Translations under genes and position numbers: made by a program
Source: Sphingopyxis sp. H115
GTDB taxonomy: Bacteria > Pseudomonadota > Alphaproteobacteria > Sphingomonadales > Sphingomonadaceae
Direction of reading: 5' to 3'
DNA length: 42,189 bases
NCBI RefSeq assembly: GCF_001468465.1
Contig: NZ_LNSA01000036.1
Location: 1 to 42,189, forward strand
In this document: piece by piece, positions 34,608 to 42,189 of the stretch
Position numbering within the stretch: position 1 is the first letter of the stretch
Layout of the letters: each line of letters opens with the position of its first letter
The notes under the pieces: model-generated
The model's database searches: none
Told to the model about the DNA's origin: nothing
Seen by the model: only the letters and a program-made list of their open reading frames with translations

Positions 34608-36392
34608 CTAAGCCGCCTTGCGCAGCCGGTTCCTTCCTTCGCGCTTGGCGGCATAAAGCGCCTGGTCGGCGCGATGCAACAATTCCTCGATATCGAGCTC
34701 GCCGTCGAAAACCGCCAGCCCGACGCTGATCGTCGCGTCGGGGATGGCATCTTCGGCCGCCGTTCCGGTTTCGACCGCCTTGCGCACCCGTTCGGCGATG
34801 ATCTCGGCCGACTGGGCGCTCGATCGCTGGAGGATGCAGACAAATTCCTCGCCGCCGATCCGGCCGACCATATCCTCGTCGCGCAGCGCCGCCTTGGCGC
34901 GCTGCGCGACGCGCTGGATCACCTTGTCCCCCGTCGCATGGCCGTGCGTGTCGTTGATCAGCTTGAAATGATCGATGTCGAAGATCGCGACCGCCAGCGG
35001 GGCGCCATGCTCGCGCGCGCCCGCCAGCGCCTTTTCGAGGAAGGCCAGCGTGTGCCGCCGGTTCGGCAGCCCGGTCAGCATGTCGGTGTTGGCGATCCGT
35101 TCGGCCGCGCTGCGCGCCGCCTCCAATATCCGGGCATTTTCGACCGTCTCGGTGACGTCCTGTACGGTGCCGAAGATGCCGACCGTGCGCCCACTCCGGT
35201 CGATTTCGATCGATCCGTGCGATTTGATGTGGCGGATCTCGCCATCGGCGCGCCGGATGCGCCCCTGGAACTCAAAGGGTTCGCCCGTCTGGACCGCGTG
35301 CTCCAATATCCGTCGCACTTCGGCAGCGTCCTCGGCGACATATTGCTTGACGCTGTAATTGACGTCGACCGGGCTGCCGAGTTCCAGCCCGTGAATGCGA
35401 TAGGCCTGATCCGACCATTGGATCGTCCAGTGGACCAGGTCGACGCGCCAATGGCCGACCAGCGCCGCCGCTTCGGCCTGCAGCAGCCATCGGTTGCTCT
35501 GTTCCAGCCGTTTCGCCAGACGCTGGCGAACGATCAGCATCGCGGCGAGCGGCAGCGTCGTGAACAGCAGCGCCAGCAGATAGAATTGCAGGAAAAAGAC
35601 GCGGATCTTCTGCTCGCCCTCGATCGCCGCGATCGGACCAAAGCCCTGCCCGGTCAGCAACGACGCGGTGATCGTGACGATCAGCATTCCCGCCGCCGCG
35701 CCAAAGGGGCCGAGCCGGTATGCGGCGGCGACGACCGCGATGCAGGGCAGGAAGGTTGCGGGGAATTGCGACTGCGAAAAGGCCAATATGGTGACGAGGC
35801 CGGCGACCGTCAGAATCGCGGTTGCCTCCAGGCTCATGCCGTTCGGGGCATTGGTGAACATATTGGCGCCGACCATCCGCGCGAGCATAACGATTGGCGG
35901 GGTCACGATCAGCATGCCGAGCAGCACCGTTGTCAGCCAGGATATGAAGAAATCGGCCCCGTTACCGGTCAACAGCCACGCGAGGCTGGCACTCGCAACG
36001 CTCGAAATAAACGCAGCATAGCAGAAATTGGCAACCGATCGCGGGACCATGAACGACAATTCGCCCGTTTCGCGGCGGCGTAGCAACCACAGCGCCAGCG
36101 CCGCTTCGCAGCCGTTAGACAGAGTGAATGCGACGCAAATCCAGGGCGGAGTGCCGCCCAACAGGTTCGCTCCCAGGCTTGCTGCCGCCATGCCGGCGAA
36201 ACCGGGAATCCGCGCGCGCGCGGGCATCAGCAATAACAGGGCGAGAAAATATCCGCTGGACGGCCAGACGGCGGCGATATTGTCTTCGCCCTTGGTGGCA
36301 TAGAGCGACACGCTTGCCAGCAGGAAATATCCCACCGCAGTCAGCAGGAACCAAAAGACCGCTTCGACTCTGGGGGATAGCGACCGGGTCAT
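34608..36392 (-). CDS. MASE1-GGDEF diguanylate cyclase with PAS domain
   Basis: The 594-residue protein begins with a MASE1-type sensor of about eight to ten membrane helices (AAVWPSSGYFLALLLL is typical), followed by a PAS/PAC domain (about 310-430) and a GGDEF domain. The active site is GGEEF (513-517), and an RDED inhibitory site lies exactly five residues before it, so it should make cyclic-di-GMP with product inhibition. There is no EAL domain. The signal sensed by MASE1 is unknown. The start ATG is at 36392, shortly downstream of the tetR-type stop region. Confidence 0.93.
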   Translation of the reverse strand: MTRSLSPRVEAVFWFLLTAVGYFLLASVSLYATKGEDNIAAVWPSSGYFLALLLLMPARARIPGFAGMAAASLGANLLGGTPPWICVAFTLSNGCEAALALWLLRRRETGELSFMVPRSVANFCYAAFISSVASASLAWLLTGNGADFFISWLTTVLLGMLIVTPPIVMLARMVGANMFTNAPNGMSLEATAILTVAGLVTILAFSQSQFPATFLPCIAVVAAAYRLGPFGAAAGMLIVTITASLLTGQGFGPIAAIEGEQKIRVFFLQFYLLALLFTTLPLAAMLIVRQRLAKRLEQSNRWLLQAEAAALVGHWRVDLVHWTIQWSDQAYRIHGLELGSPVDVNYSVKQYVAEDAAEVRRILEHAVQTGEPFEFQGRIRRADGEIRHIKSHGSIEIDRSGRTVGIFGTVQDVTETVENARILEAARSAAERIANTDMLTGLPNRRHTLAFLEKALAGAREHGAPLAVAIFDIDHFKLINDTHGHATGDKVIQRVAQRAKAALRDEDMVGRIGGEEFVCILQRSSAQSAEIIAERVRKAVETGTAAEDAIPDATISVGLAVFDGELDIEELLHRADQALYAAKREGRNRLRKAA

Positions 36393-36459
36393 GGCACCAG
36401 CTAACCGAAAACAGAAAAATAAACCGCTAATAATGTTTGCAGGTGCCGCGCCAACAGGC

Positions 36460-37065
36460 TCAACCGACCCCGCCGAAGGTCAAGCCGACAACTTCCGCTA
36501 CCTTCCCCTCGTCCCATTCGATCCGCCTGTCGAGCACAAGCATCGCCAGGCCGTGGACCAGCGACCAGGCGTGGAGCGCCGCCGTGTCTGGATCCTTGAC
36601 GCCGGGAAGCGCCTCGCCGACGCCGGCGCGGAGCAGGTTATAGGCGACCTCGCCGCCGTCGCCGCCTTCCTTGCGATCCGGCATCTGGCGCGTGAAACTC
36701 AGGCGGAAGAGCGCCGGTTCGTCGTGTGCGAAGCGGACATAAGCAGTGCCGGTCGCCTTGAACCCAGCAATGCCGCCGCCGGCCTTCAACCAGGCCTGCG
36801 CCTGCAACGCGCCCAATCGCCGCAGCCCCTCGTCGGCGAGCGCGTCGAGCAGCGCCTCCTTGTCGGGGAAATGGCGGTACAGGGCGGTCGCGCTGACCCC
36901 GACGTCGCGCGCCAGCGCGCGCAGCCCCAGTTCGCCGCCGTCGCCCGCTTCGAGCCGCTTCAACCCCGCCGCGATCACCGCCGCGCGCAGGTCGCCATGA
37001 TGGTAGGCGCCTGACGCCTTCGCGCGCTCGCCTTTTATGTTGACACTGTTATCTTTGCTTGCCAT
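36460..37065 (-). CDS. TetR/AcrR family regulator
   Basis: The 201-residue protein has the TetR helix-turn-helix (LALARDVGVSATALYRHFPDKEALLDAL, here read as LGLRALARDVG then SATALYRHF), preceded by AYHHGDLR. The C-terminal domain resembles the WHG subfamily (TetR_C_33), with AYVRFAHDEPALFRLSF. It is divergent from the carotenoid oxygenase and probably regulates it and itself through the repeats at 37033-37084. The ATG at 37065 has no ribosome-binding site, and a weak promoter fits a start at or near the ATG, so the message may be leaderless. Confidence 0.88.
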   Translation of the reverse strand: MASKDNSVNIKGERAKASGAYHHGDLRAAVIAAGLKRLEAGDGGELGLRALARDVGVSATALYRHFPDKEALLDALADEGLRRLGALQAQAWLKAGGGIAGFKATGTAYVRFAHDEPALFRLSFTRQMPDRKEGGDGGEVAYNLLRAGVGEALPGVKDPDTAALHAWSLVHGLAMLVLDRRIEWDEGKVAEVVGLTFGGVG

Positions 37066-37084
37066 ATGTTGTCACTGTAAACAT
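37033..37084. promoter_or_regulatory. Candidate operator and promoter between tetR-type gene and carotenoid oxygenase
   Basis: Two direct copies of ATGTTGWCACTGTWA lie at 37035-37049 and 37064-37078, 29 bases apart. The second is part of the quasi-palindrome TGTTGTCACTGTAAACA (37065-37081). On the plus strand TTGACA (37038-37043) could be a -35 box with TATGTT (37063-37068) as a -10 at 19 bases. On the minus strand TTGCGC and TACAGT at 17-base spacing place a start near the TetR ATG. Repressor binding here would cover both promoters. This is inferred from sequence only. Confidence 0.5.
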
Positions 37085-37149
37085 ATCGAGTCGCTGGCGC
37101 AACCCCACGCCACGCGGCACCTTAGCCAACTTCCGTAAGGAGCATCGCC

Positions 37150-38592
37150 ATGGCAAGCAACGTCGAAACCCTCATCCGCGGCGCCGTCACCAAAGGCATC
37201 GTCAAGCTCGCCGACTTTAACCGCAAGCGCCTCCCCCGCCCCACCGACGCGCATCCCTTCCTTACGGGCATCCACAAACCGATGACCGAAGAGGTCACGT
37301 TGGAGGAACTGCGCGTAGAGGGCGAGATCCCCGCCACCTTAACCGGCCGCTACCTGCGCAACGGCCCCAACCCCGCCGTCGCGCCCGATCCCGCCAGCTA
37401 TCACTGGTTCACCGGCGCCGGTATGGTGCACGGTATCCGGATCGAGGGCGGCAAGGCCGACTGGTACCGTAACCGCTGGGTCCGCGGCGCCGAAGCGTGC
37501 GAGGCGCTCGGCGAAGACATCCCCCCGGGCCCGCGTCACGCCACCAACGACGCGCCGAACACCAATGTCGTCGGCCTTGCAGGCCGCACGTTCGCGATCG
37601 TCGAAGCAGGCGGCAAGCCCGTCGAACTTGGCTATGAGCTCGAGACGATCGCGCACAACCCCTTCGACGGCACGCTGGCCGGCGGCTATACAGCGCACCC
37701 GCATCACGACCCCGCCACCGACGAGATGCACGCGATCACCTATCGCGGTGACGAACCGAACAAGGTCTGGCATGTCGTCCTCGACAAGGACGCCCATGTC
37801 GTGCGCGAGGAACCAATTGCGGTCAGCGACGGCCCCTCGATCCACGACTGCGCGATCACCGAAAACCACGTGCTCATATTCGACCTGCCCGTGACCTTCT
37901 CGATGAAAATGCTGCTCGCCGGCTATCGTTTTCCCTATGCATGGAATGACGCACATCCGGCACGCGTCGGCCTCCTCCCCAGGAAGGGCAACGGCGACAG
38001 CATCGTCTGGGTGCCGGTCGAGCCCTGCTATGTCTTCCACCCCGCCAACGCCTATGAAACCGCGGACGGCAAGGTGATCGTCGACGTCGTGGCGCACGAG
38101 ACGATGTTTGCGCGGTCGAAACGCGGTCCCGACAGCGAAAAGTCGCGCATGGAACGCTGGACGATCGATCCGGTGGCCGGCACGACGACGCGCACCGTCA
38201 TCCACGACCATGCGCAGGAATTCCCGCGCTATGACGAGCGGCTGACGACGAAGCCCTATCGTTACGCCTATTCGGTCGCGATCCCCGACGGCGCCTCGTC
38301 CGAATGGGCGCTCGCCGAGACGCGGCTGTTCAAGCACGATCTCGACAAGGGGACGACCGCGATCCACGATTTCGGCCCTGGCCGCCATCCCGGCGAGTTC
38401 GTGTTCGTTCCGCGCAGCGAAGACAGCGCGGAGGATGATGGCTGGCTGATTGGCCTCGTCGTCGACATGAACGATGAAACGACCGCGCTCGTCATCCTCA
38501 ACGCCGACGACTTTACCGGGTCACCGCAAGCCGTCGTTCACCTGCCGCATCGCGTTCCCCCTGGCTTTCACGGGAACTGGATCGCCGACTGA
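37150..38592 (+). CDS. Carotenoid oxygenase family protein (lignostilbene / apocarotenoid dioxygenase type)
   Basis: The 480-residue seven-bladed propeller enzyme cleaves a double bond with a non-heme iron held by four histidines. Candidates are in AHPHHD (183-186), SIHDC (H232), VFHPAN (H297) and GFHGNW (H474), the last near the C-terminus. In sphingomonads such enzymes act on lignin-derived stilbenes or on carotenoids; the substrate cannot be told. GTAAGGAG precedes the ATG. It is divergent from the TetR-type regulator, and its last 80 bases overlap the opposing nucleotidyltransferase gene. Confidence 0.93.
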   Translation: MASNVETLIRGAVTKGIVKLADFNRKRLPRPTDAHPFLTGIHKPMTEEVTLEELRVEGEIPATLTGRYLRNGPNPAVAPDPASYHWFTGAGMVHGIRIEGGKADWYRNRWVRGAEACEALGEDIPPGPRHATNDAPNTNVVGLAGRTFAIVEAGGKPVELGYELETIAHNPFDGTLAGGYTAHPHHDPATDEMHAITYRGDEPNKVWHVVLDKDAHVVREEPIAVSDGPSIHDCAITENHVLIFDLPVTFSMKMLLAGYRFPYAWNDAHPARVGLLPRKGNGDSIVWVPVEPCYVFHPANAYETADGKVIVDVVAHETMFARSKRGPDSEKSRMERWTIDPVAGTTTRTVIHDHAQEFPRYDERLTTKPYRYAYSVAIPDGASSEWALAETRLFKHDLDKGTTAIHDFGPGRHPGEFVFVPRSEDSAEDDGWLIGLVVDMNDETTALVILNADDFTGSPQAVVHLPHRVPPGFHGNWIAD

Positions 38593-39373
38593 CCATATCG
38601 CGGCGCGCCATCAGCGCCTCGGTAACGCGGAGCGACCGCTCGTTATCGACATCGATCGCCGTCGCCCCGTCGCTGACCAGCAACGGGGCGATGTCGACTT
38701 TCAGCCGGCGGGAAAGACGGCGAAAGACATGGTGGATCGGTCCGAGACCGAAACGGAAGCGAAGCAGGTTGAGGAGCCCGAAAGCGTGCAAGACCCGCAG
38801 CGGCTTCTTGACGAACTGCCCGCCGCCGCGAAACGCCTCCACCGCGCGCAATGCCGCAGGATGGGCGATCCAATAGGCATTGCAGTTCGACACCGCAACG
38901 TCCGAAAATTCGTAGAACCGCCGCTGTCCTTCGGGATGAACCGCAAGGATATCTTCGCGTCGCGCTAGCGCCACCCCCGCCCCCACACCCAGCCGTTCCG
39001 CTTCCTCGCCGATCTCGGCGATCGTCGCGGGAGTCAGAAGACAGTTGTCGGCGGTCGTGACGAGCAGAGGAAAGCCAGCTACGCGGGCGACCGCCAGAAC
39101 GGAGTCCGCCAGGTTGTCGGCGGCGGGAACCACGATCAGACGACGCCCGAGCAGGTCGATCACCGGATCGTTCAGATCGTCGAGCAGCGCGGCGTGGTGA
39201 GTCGACACGAACACCTCCGCGACCGAACTGTCGGCTGCGCTTTCGAGAACATGCGCGATCATCGGCCGTCCGGCGACAGGGACGAGGCATTTGTCGCCGA
39301 CCCCGTGCTCCGCGGCAAGCGCGTCGACCGCGCCGGGGCGGCGACCGGCAAGGATCAGGATCGAACCGCTCAT
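38513..39373 (-). CDS. NTP transferase domain protein (MobA/cytidylyltransferase-like)
   Basis: The 286-residue protein has the Rossmann-like nucleotidyltransferase opening ILILAGRRPGAVD with K-C-L-V-P-V-A-G-R-P-M and the acidic metal site TTADNCLLT. It should transfer a nucleotide to a phosphorylated small molecule; relatives include molybdenum-cofactor guanylyltransferase and inositol- or choline-phosphate cytidylyltransferases. After about residue 215 the sequence leaves the core fold, and the last 27 residues are basic and antisense to the carotenoid oxygenase end. It overlaps the ATP-grasp gene by four bases (ATGA 39370-39373), so the two enzymes probably act in one pathway. Confidence 0.82.
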   Translation of the reverse strand: MSGSILILAGRRPGAVDALAAEHGVGDKCLVPVAGRPMIAHVLESAADSSVAEVFVSTHHAALLDDLNDPVIDLLGRRLIVVPAADNLADSVLAVARVAGFPLLVTTADNCLLTPATIAEIGEEAERLGVGAGVALARREDILAVHPEGQRRFYEFSDVAVSNCNAYWIAHPAALRAVEAFRGGGQFVKKPLRVLHAFGLLNLLRFRFGLGPIHHVFRRLSRRLKVDIAPLLVSDGATAIDVDNERSLRVTEALMARRDMVSRRSSSRESQGERDAAGERRLAVTR

Positions 39374-40398
39374 GCCGCATCCCTCCGCGCGAAACCGACG
39401 AGTTGGCGGATCATGCTCTCTGCGACGATCGTCTCGATCAAGTCCGCCTGGGTAAAACCGGCCGCCACCGCAGCGCGCCCAAACACCTTTTCGGACCAGA
39501 GGTTGCAGTTGAGATTGATCTCAAGCAGCCGAATTTCTCCCGTCGAAAAGTCTACGCGGAACTCGAAACGGCCATAGTCGAACGGCCGGAATATTTCGGC
39601 CAATTCACGCGTATATTCGGTCAGCCGCGCCGAAATTTCAGGGTCGTCGAAAAGCTTGAGGCTATATTTCTGGCTGCGATCGACCAGATCGCGCTTTTCC
39701 TGATAGGTTCTGAGATGGCTGGGGTCTGCCTGTTCAAAGATCATCATCGGCAGCATCGCGGGCTCGCCGCGGCATGTGATGACGGGCACTTCGACATCGC
39801 TGCCCTCAACAAAGGGTTCGACGATCGCGTCATGATCTAGCGCATGAACACCCTCGACCGCCTGCGCAAGTTCGACCCGACTGTGCGCGTCGCGCAGGCC
39901 CCACGAAGCCGAGCTGTTGTTCGGCTTGATCACCCAGCGGCGCGCGGGCGGGCAGCGCGAAACGTCGACCGGTGCGCCACGGCGAAACACCGTCCACGGC
40001 GCGGTCGGGATGCCGCGTGCCGCCGCTTCCAGCTTGGTCAGATGCTTATCGTCCGACAGGCCGCGCACAATCGGCGACGCGCCGACATAAGGAAGGCCGA
40101 GCCGGTTGCAGAGCAAGGGCAGCAACATTTCCGAGTTGAAGAATCCCCCGCGATTCAGGAGCGGAAAGACGAAATCGGCGTCCGGGCGGGCGAATAGCTC
40201 CGCATAGGTGTCGGCGATGACAATCGGCATCCCCAATCTCTCGAGTATCTCGCGGGTTTCGCGATGATAGAGCGCGTGATTGCCGTCTTCGGAATGGAGT
40301 CCCCCCGTCCATTTCGCGTGCTTGGCGACAAAAAGCAGCCGCTGCGTATCCCGCAGCCGATCCGGGAGCTTAGTGGGTGAAAGGTCGGTGGTTCGCAT
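39370..40398 (-). CDS. ATP-grasp ligase, D-Ala-D-Ala-ligase-like
   Basis: The 342-residue protein joins a carboxylate to an amine using ATP. The N-terminal domain has LNRGGFFNSEMLLP and LGLPYVGASP, like D-alanine ligase. The ATP-grasp part has WVIKPNNSSASWG, EPFVEGSDVEVPV and the metal site FEFRVDF ... RLLEINLNCNLW (glutamate and asparagine). It is not the housekeeping Ddl, which has a different catalytic loop and neighbours. It could make a dipeptide, an amino-acid amide or a lipid conjugate. The gene is divergent from the PLP enzyme, 128 bases away. Confidence 0.86.
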   Translation of the reverse strand: MRTTDLSPTKLPDRLRDTQRLLFVAKHAKWTGGLHSEDGNHALYHRETREILERLGMPIVIADTYAELFARPDADFVFPLLNRGGFFNSEMLLPLLCNRLGLPYVGASPIVRGLSDDKHLTKLEAAARGIPTAPWTVFRRGAPVDVSRCPPARRWVIKPNNSSASWGLRDAHSRVELAQAVEGVHALDHDAIVEPFVEGSDVEVPVITCRGEPAMLPMMIFEQADPSHLRTYQEKRDLVDRSQKYSLKLFDDPEISARLTEYTRELAEIFRPFDYGRFEFRVDFSTGEIRLLEINLNCNLWSEKVFGRAAVAAGFTQADLIETIVAESMIRQLVGFARRDAA

Positions 40399-40526
40399 GG
40401 GACCACATCACCACGCGAAGATTGCATCGCGATGACCCTTCCATGACGGGACTGAAAGCAAAATGCCAAATCTCTGTCATTTCGCTCCGGTAGGTCCCCG
40501 CAGACCCTTTTAGCTCGGACGCGCGC
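40399..40526. promoter_or_regulatory. Divergent intergenic region between ATP-grasp and PLP genes
   Basis: These 128 bases must carry promoters for both divergent genes. No convincing -35/-10 pair or operator palindrome stands out. No strong ribosome-binding site is seen before the PLP-enzyme ATG at 40527. Confidence 0.4.
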
Positions 40527-42038
40527 ATGCACCTGGAAATTAACGATACGGATCGAACTTGGCCCGATAGGAAGGGACGTTGCGCCCGTCTTCTCGAAGT
40601 TCTTGTGAGCGGTGGCGACCGCCGCATCCAGCTCGACAAGCAAGGGCGCAACCAATATTATGCGAGCGCGGCCCCAAGCGACGCGCTTGCTTATGGCTCG
40701 TCCACGATTAGCAGTATTTCAAGCCACGCCTTCGAACAACTCGTCTGTCGATGGCGCAACCGGCTCGACTATCCGATGTCCGCCGCCGACTATACGAACG
40801 GTCTCGATGCGATCCGCGCTGGCCTCGCCGCCTATTTCGGGCTCTGCGAAGATTCGGCAATCGTTTTCGCCGCTTCGGGGACCGATCTCGAATATGTCGG
40901 TCTTGCAGCGGCACGCGACGGGCGACCGATCACTGCAGTCCTGCTCGGCCGCGACGAAGTCGGGAGCGGGTGCGTATATAGCGCGGCGGGTCGCTTTTTT
41001 TCCGAGGAAACCGCGACCGGCGCCCGTGTCATCGCGCAAGCCGTGATCGACCCCGCTTTTGACGGCATTGAACTGATCGATGTCGCGGTCCGGGACGAAA
41101 GCGGCCTCCCGCGCACGTCGGCTAAAATTGCAGCGGAACTTTCGTCCCACGTCGAGCAAGCGAAGGCGGGTGGACGCCGCTCCGTCGTCCACGTTGTCCA
41201 TGGGTCGAAATCCGGCCTAACCCTTCCTGCGCTTGCCGAGGTCGAACGGCTTGTTTCAGCCCATGGCGACGCCATGACCGTCGTCGTCGACGCCTGTCAG
41301 CTCCGCATCACGCCGGCGACCGTGCGCCGCTACCTCGAACTCGGCTGCATCGTCCTGATGACCGGGTCGAAATTTGCGGGCGGGCCGCCGTTCAGCGGCT
41401 TCGCGCTCGTGCCGGGCCGTCTGCGCGACAGTGCCATGCCGCTACCCCCCGGGCTTGGCCGTCTTGCCATTCGCGCCGAATGGCCCAGCGACTGGCCCGG
41501 CGCCGACTGCCTCGATGTGCGGGGGAACTTTGGCTTGCTACTCCGCCTCGAGGCGGCGCTGATCGAGATGGAACGCTTCGCCGCCCTACCCGCCGGCCGG
41601 ATCGACGAAGTGAGCGCCCGCTTCAGTCACCACGTCATGGGCTTGGTCAGACGATTGGAACTTGCCGAAGTGCCGGGCGTGGGCGGCGTGTCGTGCCTTG
41701 CGAGTGGAACGCTCCGCACGCTCGACCTGTCCGCGCGCTGGCCGGAATGCGATTTCGATGCAGCCAGGCTCGTGCATGGTCTTATCGCCCGCCATTCGCG
41801 CCACTGGCTTGGTCAGGAAATTCGTCTCGGCCAGCCGGTCAAGACGCGCCGGATGTCCGACGGGCGGATCGCCGGTACACTCCGCCTTTCCCTGTCCATG
41901 CCGTTGATGGCCGAGTTGGCTCCGCTACGAGATGACTTGCTCGATGAGCGGCTGGGAGGTGACATGACGCTGATCGGCGCTGCAATTTCCGCAGCGACCG
42001 CAGCGACGCTTGGACAGGACCAGCCGGCAGCGGCGTAA
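40527..42038 (+). CDS. Fold-type-I PLP-dependent enzyme, class V aminotransferase-like
   Basis: The 503-residue protein has a PLP fold: a phosphate-binding loop near AASGTDLEYVGL, the pyridine-binding aspartate D255 in VVVDACQLR and a likely Schiff-base lysine K282 in TGSKFAGGPPFSG. The overall plan resembles class V aminotransferases and cysteine desulfurases, with an unusual N-terminal part (YGSSTISSISS) that may bind substrate. No close named family is recognised, so the reaction (transamination, desulfuration, decarboxylation) is open. It is divergent from the ATP-grasp and nucleotidyltransferase pair and may supply their amino substrate. Confidence 0.8.
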   Translation: MHLEINDTDRTWPDRKGRCARLLEVLVSGGDRRIQLDKQGRNQYYASAAPSDALAYGSSTISSISSHAFEQLVCRWRNRLDYPMSAADYTNGLDAIRAGLAAYFGLCEDSAIVFAASGTDLEYVGLAAARDGRPITAVLLGRDEVGSGCVYSAAGRFFSEETATGARVIAQAVIDPAFDGIELIDVAVRDESGLPRTSAKIAAELSSHVEQAKAGGRRSVVHVVHGSKSGLTLPALAEVERLVSAHGDAMTVVVDACQLRITPATVRRYLELGCIVLMTGSKFAGGPPFSGFALVPGRLRDSAMPLPPGLGRLAIRAEWPSDWPGADCLDVRGNFGLLLRLEAALIEMERFAALPAGRIDEVSARFSHHVMGLVRRLELAEVPGVGGVSCLASGTLRTLDLSARWPECDFDAARLVHGLIARHSRHWLGQEIRLGQPVKTRRMSDGRIAGTLRLSLSMPLMAELAPLRDDLLDERLGGDMTLIGAAISAATAATLGQDQPAAA

Positions 42039-42189
42039 CGCGGCGGTGCTGCGGCTGATGACCGCAAAATCTTCGCCCAGTCGCCGCGGCGCCACGGCTC
42101 GTCGCGGAAATGGGAATATTTGAGCAGCGCAACGGGCGTCACGCTCGTTCCTCGTTCACTATGACAAAGAATATCGCCCTCTCCCGCCC
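42039..42189. other. Right-edge region, no gene resolved
   Basis: About 150 bases after the PLP gene. On the minus strand a frame from the window edge ends at a TGA at 42139-42141 (last residues VNEERA), and another frame stays open from the edge into the PLP gene. Either might be the end of a gene whose body lies outside, but composition gives no support. The short direct repeat GAACGAGGAACGA (minus strand) suggests a repeat-like intergenic. Confidence 0.4.

Noticed and set aside
34674..36083. 469-codon plus-strand frame inside the MASE1-GGDEF gene
   Set aside because: It is antisense to an intact diguanylate cyclase with GGEEF and I-site, and resembles other shadows.
37339..38388. 349-codon minus-strand frame within the carotenoid oxygenase
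   Set aside because: It is antisense to all but one of the iron-histidine motifs and has no family resemblance.
39370..40398. Housekeeping D-alanine-D-alanine ligase (ddl)
   Set aside because: The overall fold fits, but the catalytic loops differ, no mur/fts genes are nearby, and it is coupled to a nucleotidyltransferase.
41813..42142. Minus-strand frame starting at GTG 42142 and overlapping the PLP gene
   Set aside because: Although it shares a GTGA with a stop codon, most of it is serine/alanine/arginine-rich shadow sequence of the PLP enzyme.
1..42189. Prophage, insertion sequence, CRISPR array or tRNA-linked island
   Set aside because: No transposase, integrase, phage structural gene, regularly spaced repeat or tRNA-like TTCGA arm in cloverleaf context was found.

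Overview
The window is a 42-kb stretch of high-GC (about 65% by eye) chromosomal DNA that reads as Alphaproteobacteria, most likely Sphingomonadales (a Sphingopyxis-like genome). This rests on the rpmF-plsX-fabH-ihfA-merR order, a class I lysyl-tRNA synthetase, the aroQ-accB-accC operon, a lignostilbene/carotenoid-oxygenase-type gene and a secreted amidohydrolase. These are judgements from recognised families; no database search was run. About 46 protein genes cover almost everything. I see no rRNA, tRNA, CRISPR array, insertion sequence or prophage.

Layout. 0.3-5.4 kb: secreted amidohydrolase, a membrane GGDEF-EAL-PilZ protein, fatty-acid desaturase. 5.4-8.0 kb (minus): lysS, a DUF3291 protein and a single-domain asparaginase-like protein in one tight operon. 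8.1-11.9 kb (plus): PilZ protein, DinG/XPD-type helicase, SixA-like phosphatase. 11.9-15.0 kb (minus): rpmF-plsX-fabH-ihfA-merR, joining phospholipid and fatty-acid initiation with a ribosomal protein and a nucleoid protein. 15.3-18.5 kb: MAPEG protein, then a minus-strand run of a YgfZ-like protein, an unknown secreted protein, a retropepsin-like protease and a metallo-hydrolase. 18.5-23.6 kb: pyrC, rarD, small envelope proteins, GNAT and DUF1330 pair, a lipoprotein, CsbD. 23.7-26.2 kb (minus): thiS-thiG, a nucleotidyltransferase-like protein and a second secreted amidohydrolase. 26.3-28.6 kb (plus): aroQ-accB-accC. 28.7-30.9 kb: two convergent L,D-transpeptidases of different families. 31.0-34.3 kb: ArsC-like reductase, an unrecognised membrane protein, a SpeE-like methyltransferase-fold protein, an Hsp70 reduced to its ATPase domain. 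34.6-38.6 kb: MASE1-GGDEF cyclase, then a divergent TetR regulator and carotenoid oxygenase.

The right end (38.5-42.0 kb) is the least ordinary part. A nucleotidyltransferase and a D-Ala-D-Ala-ligase-like ATP-grasp enzyme overlap by four bases, and a fold-type-I PLP enzyme is divergent from them. Together they look like part of an uncharacterised small-molecule or cell-surface pathway that probably continues past the window. Other points worth checking are a probable operator shared by the TetR and oxygenase genes, a cluster of TTG-started genes at 25-26 kb, and an unexplained 12-bp inverted repeat at 168-222.
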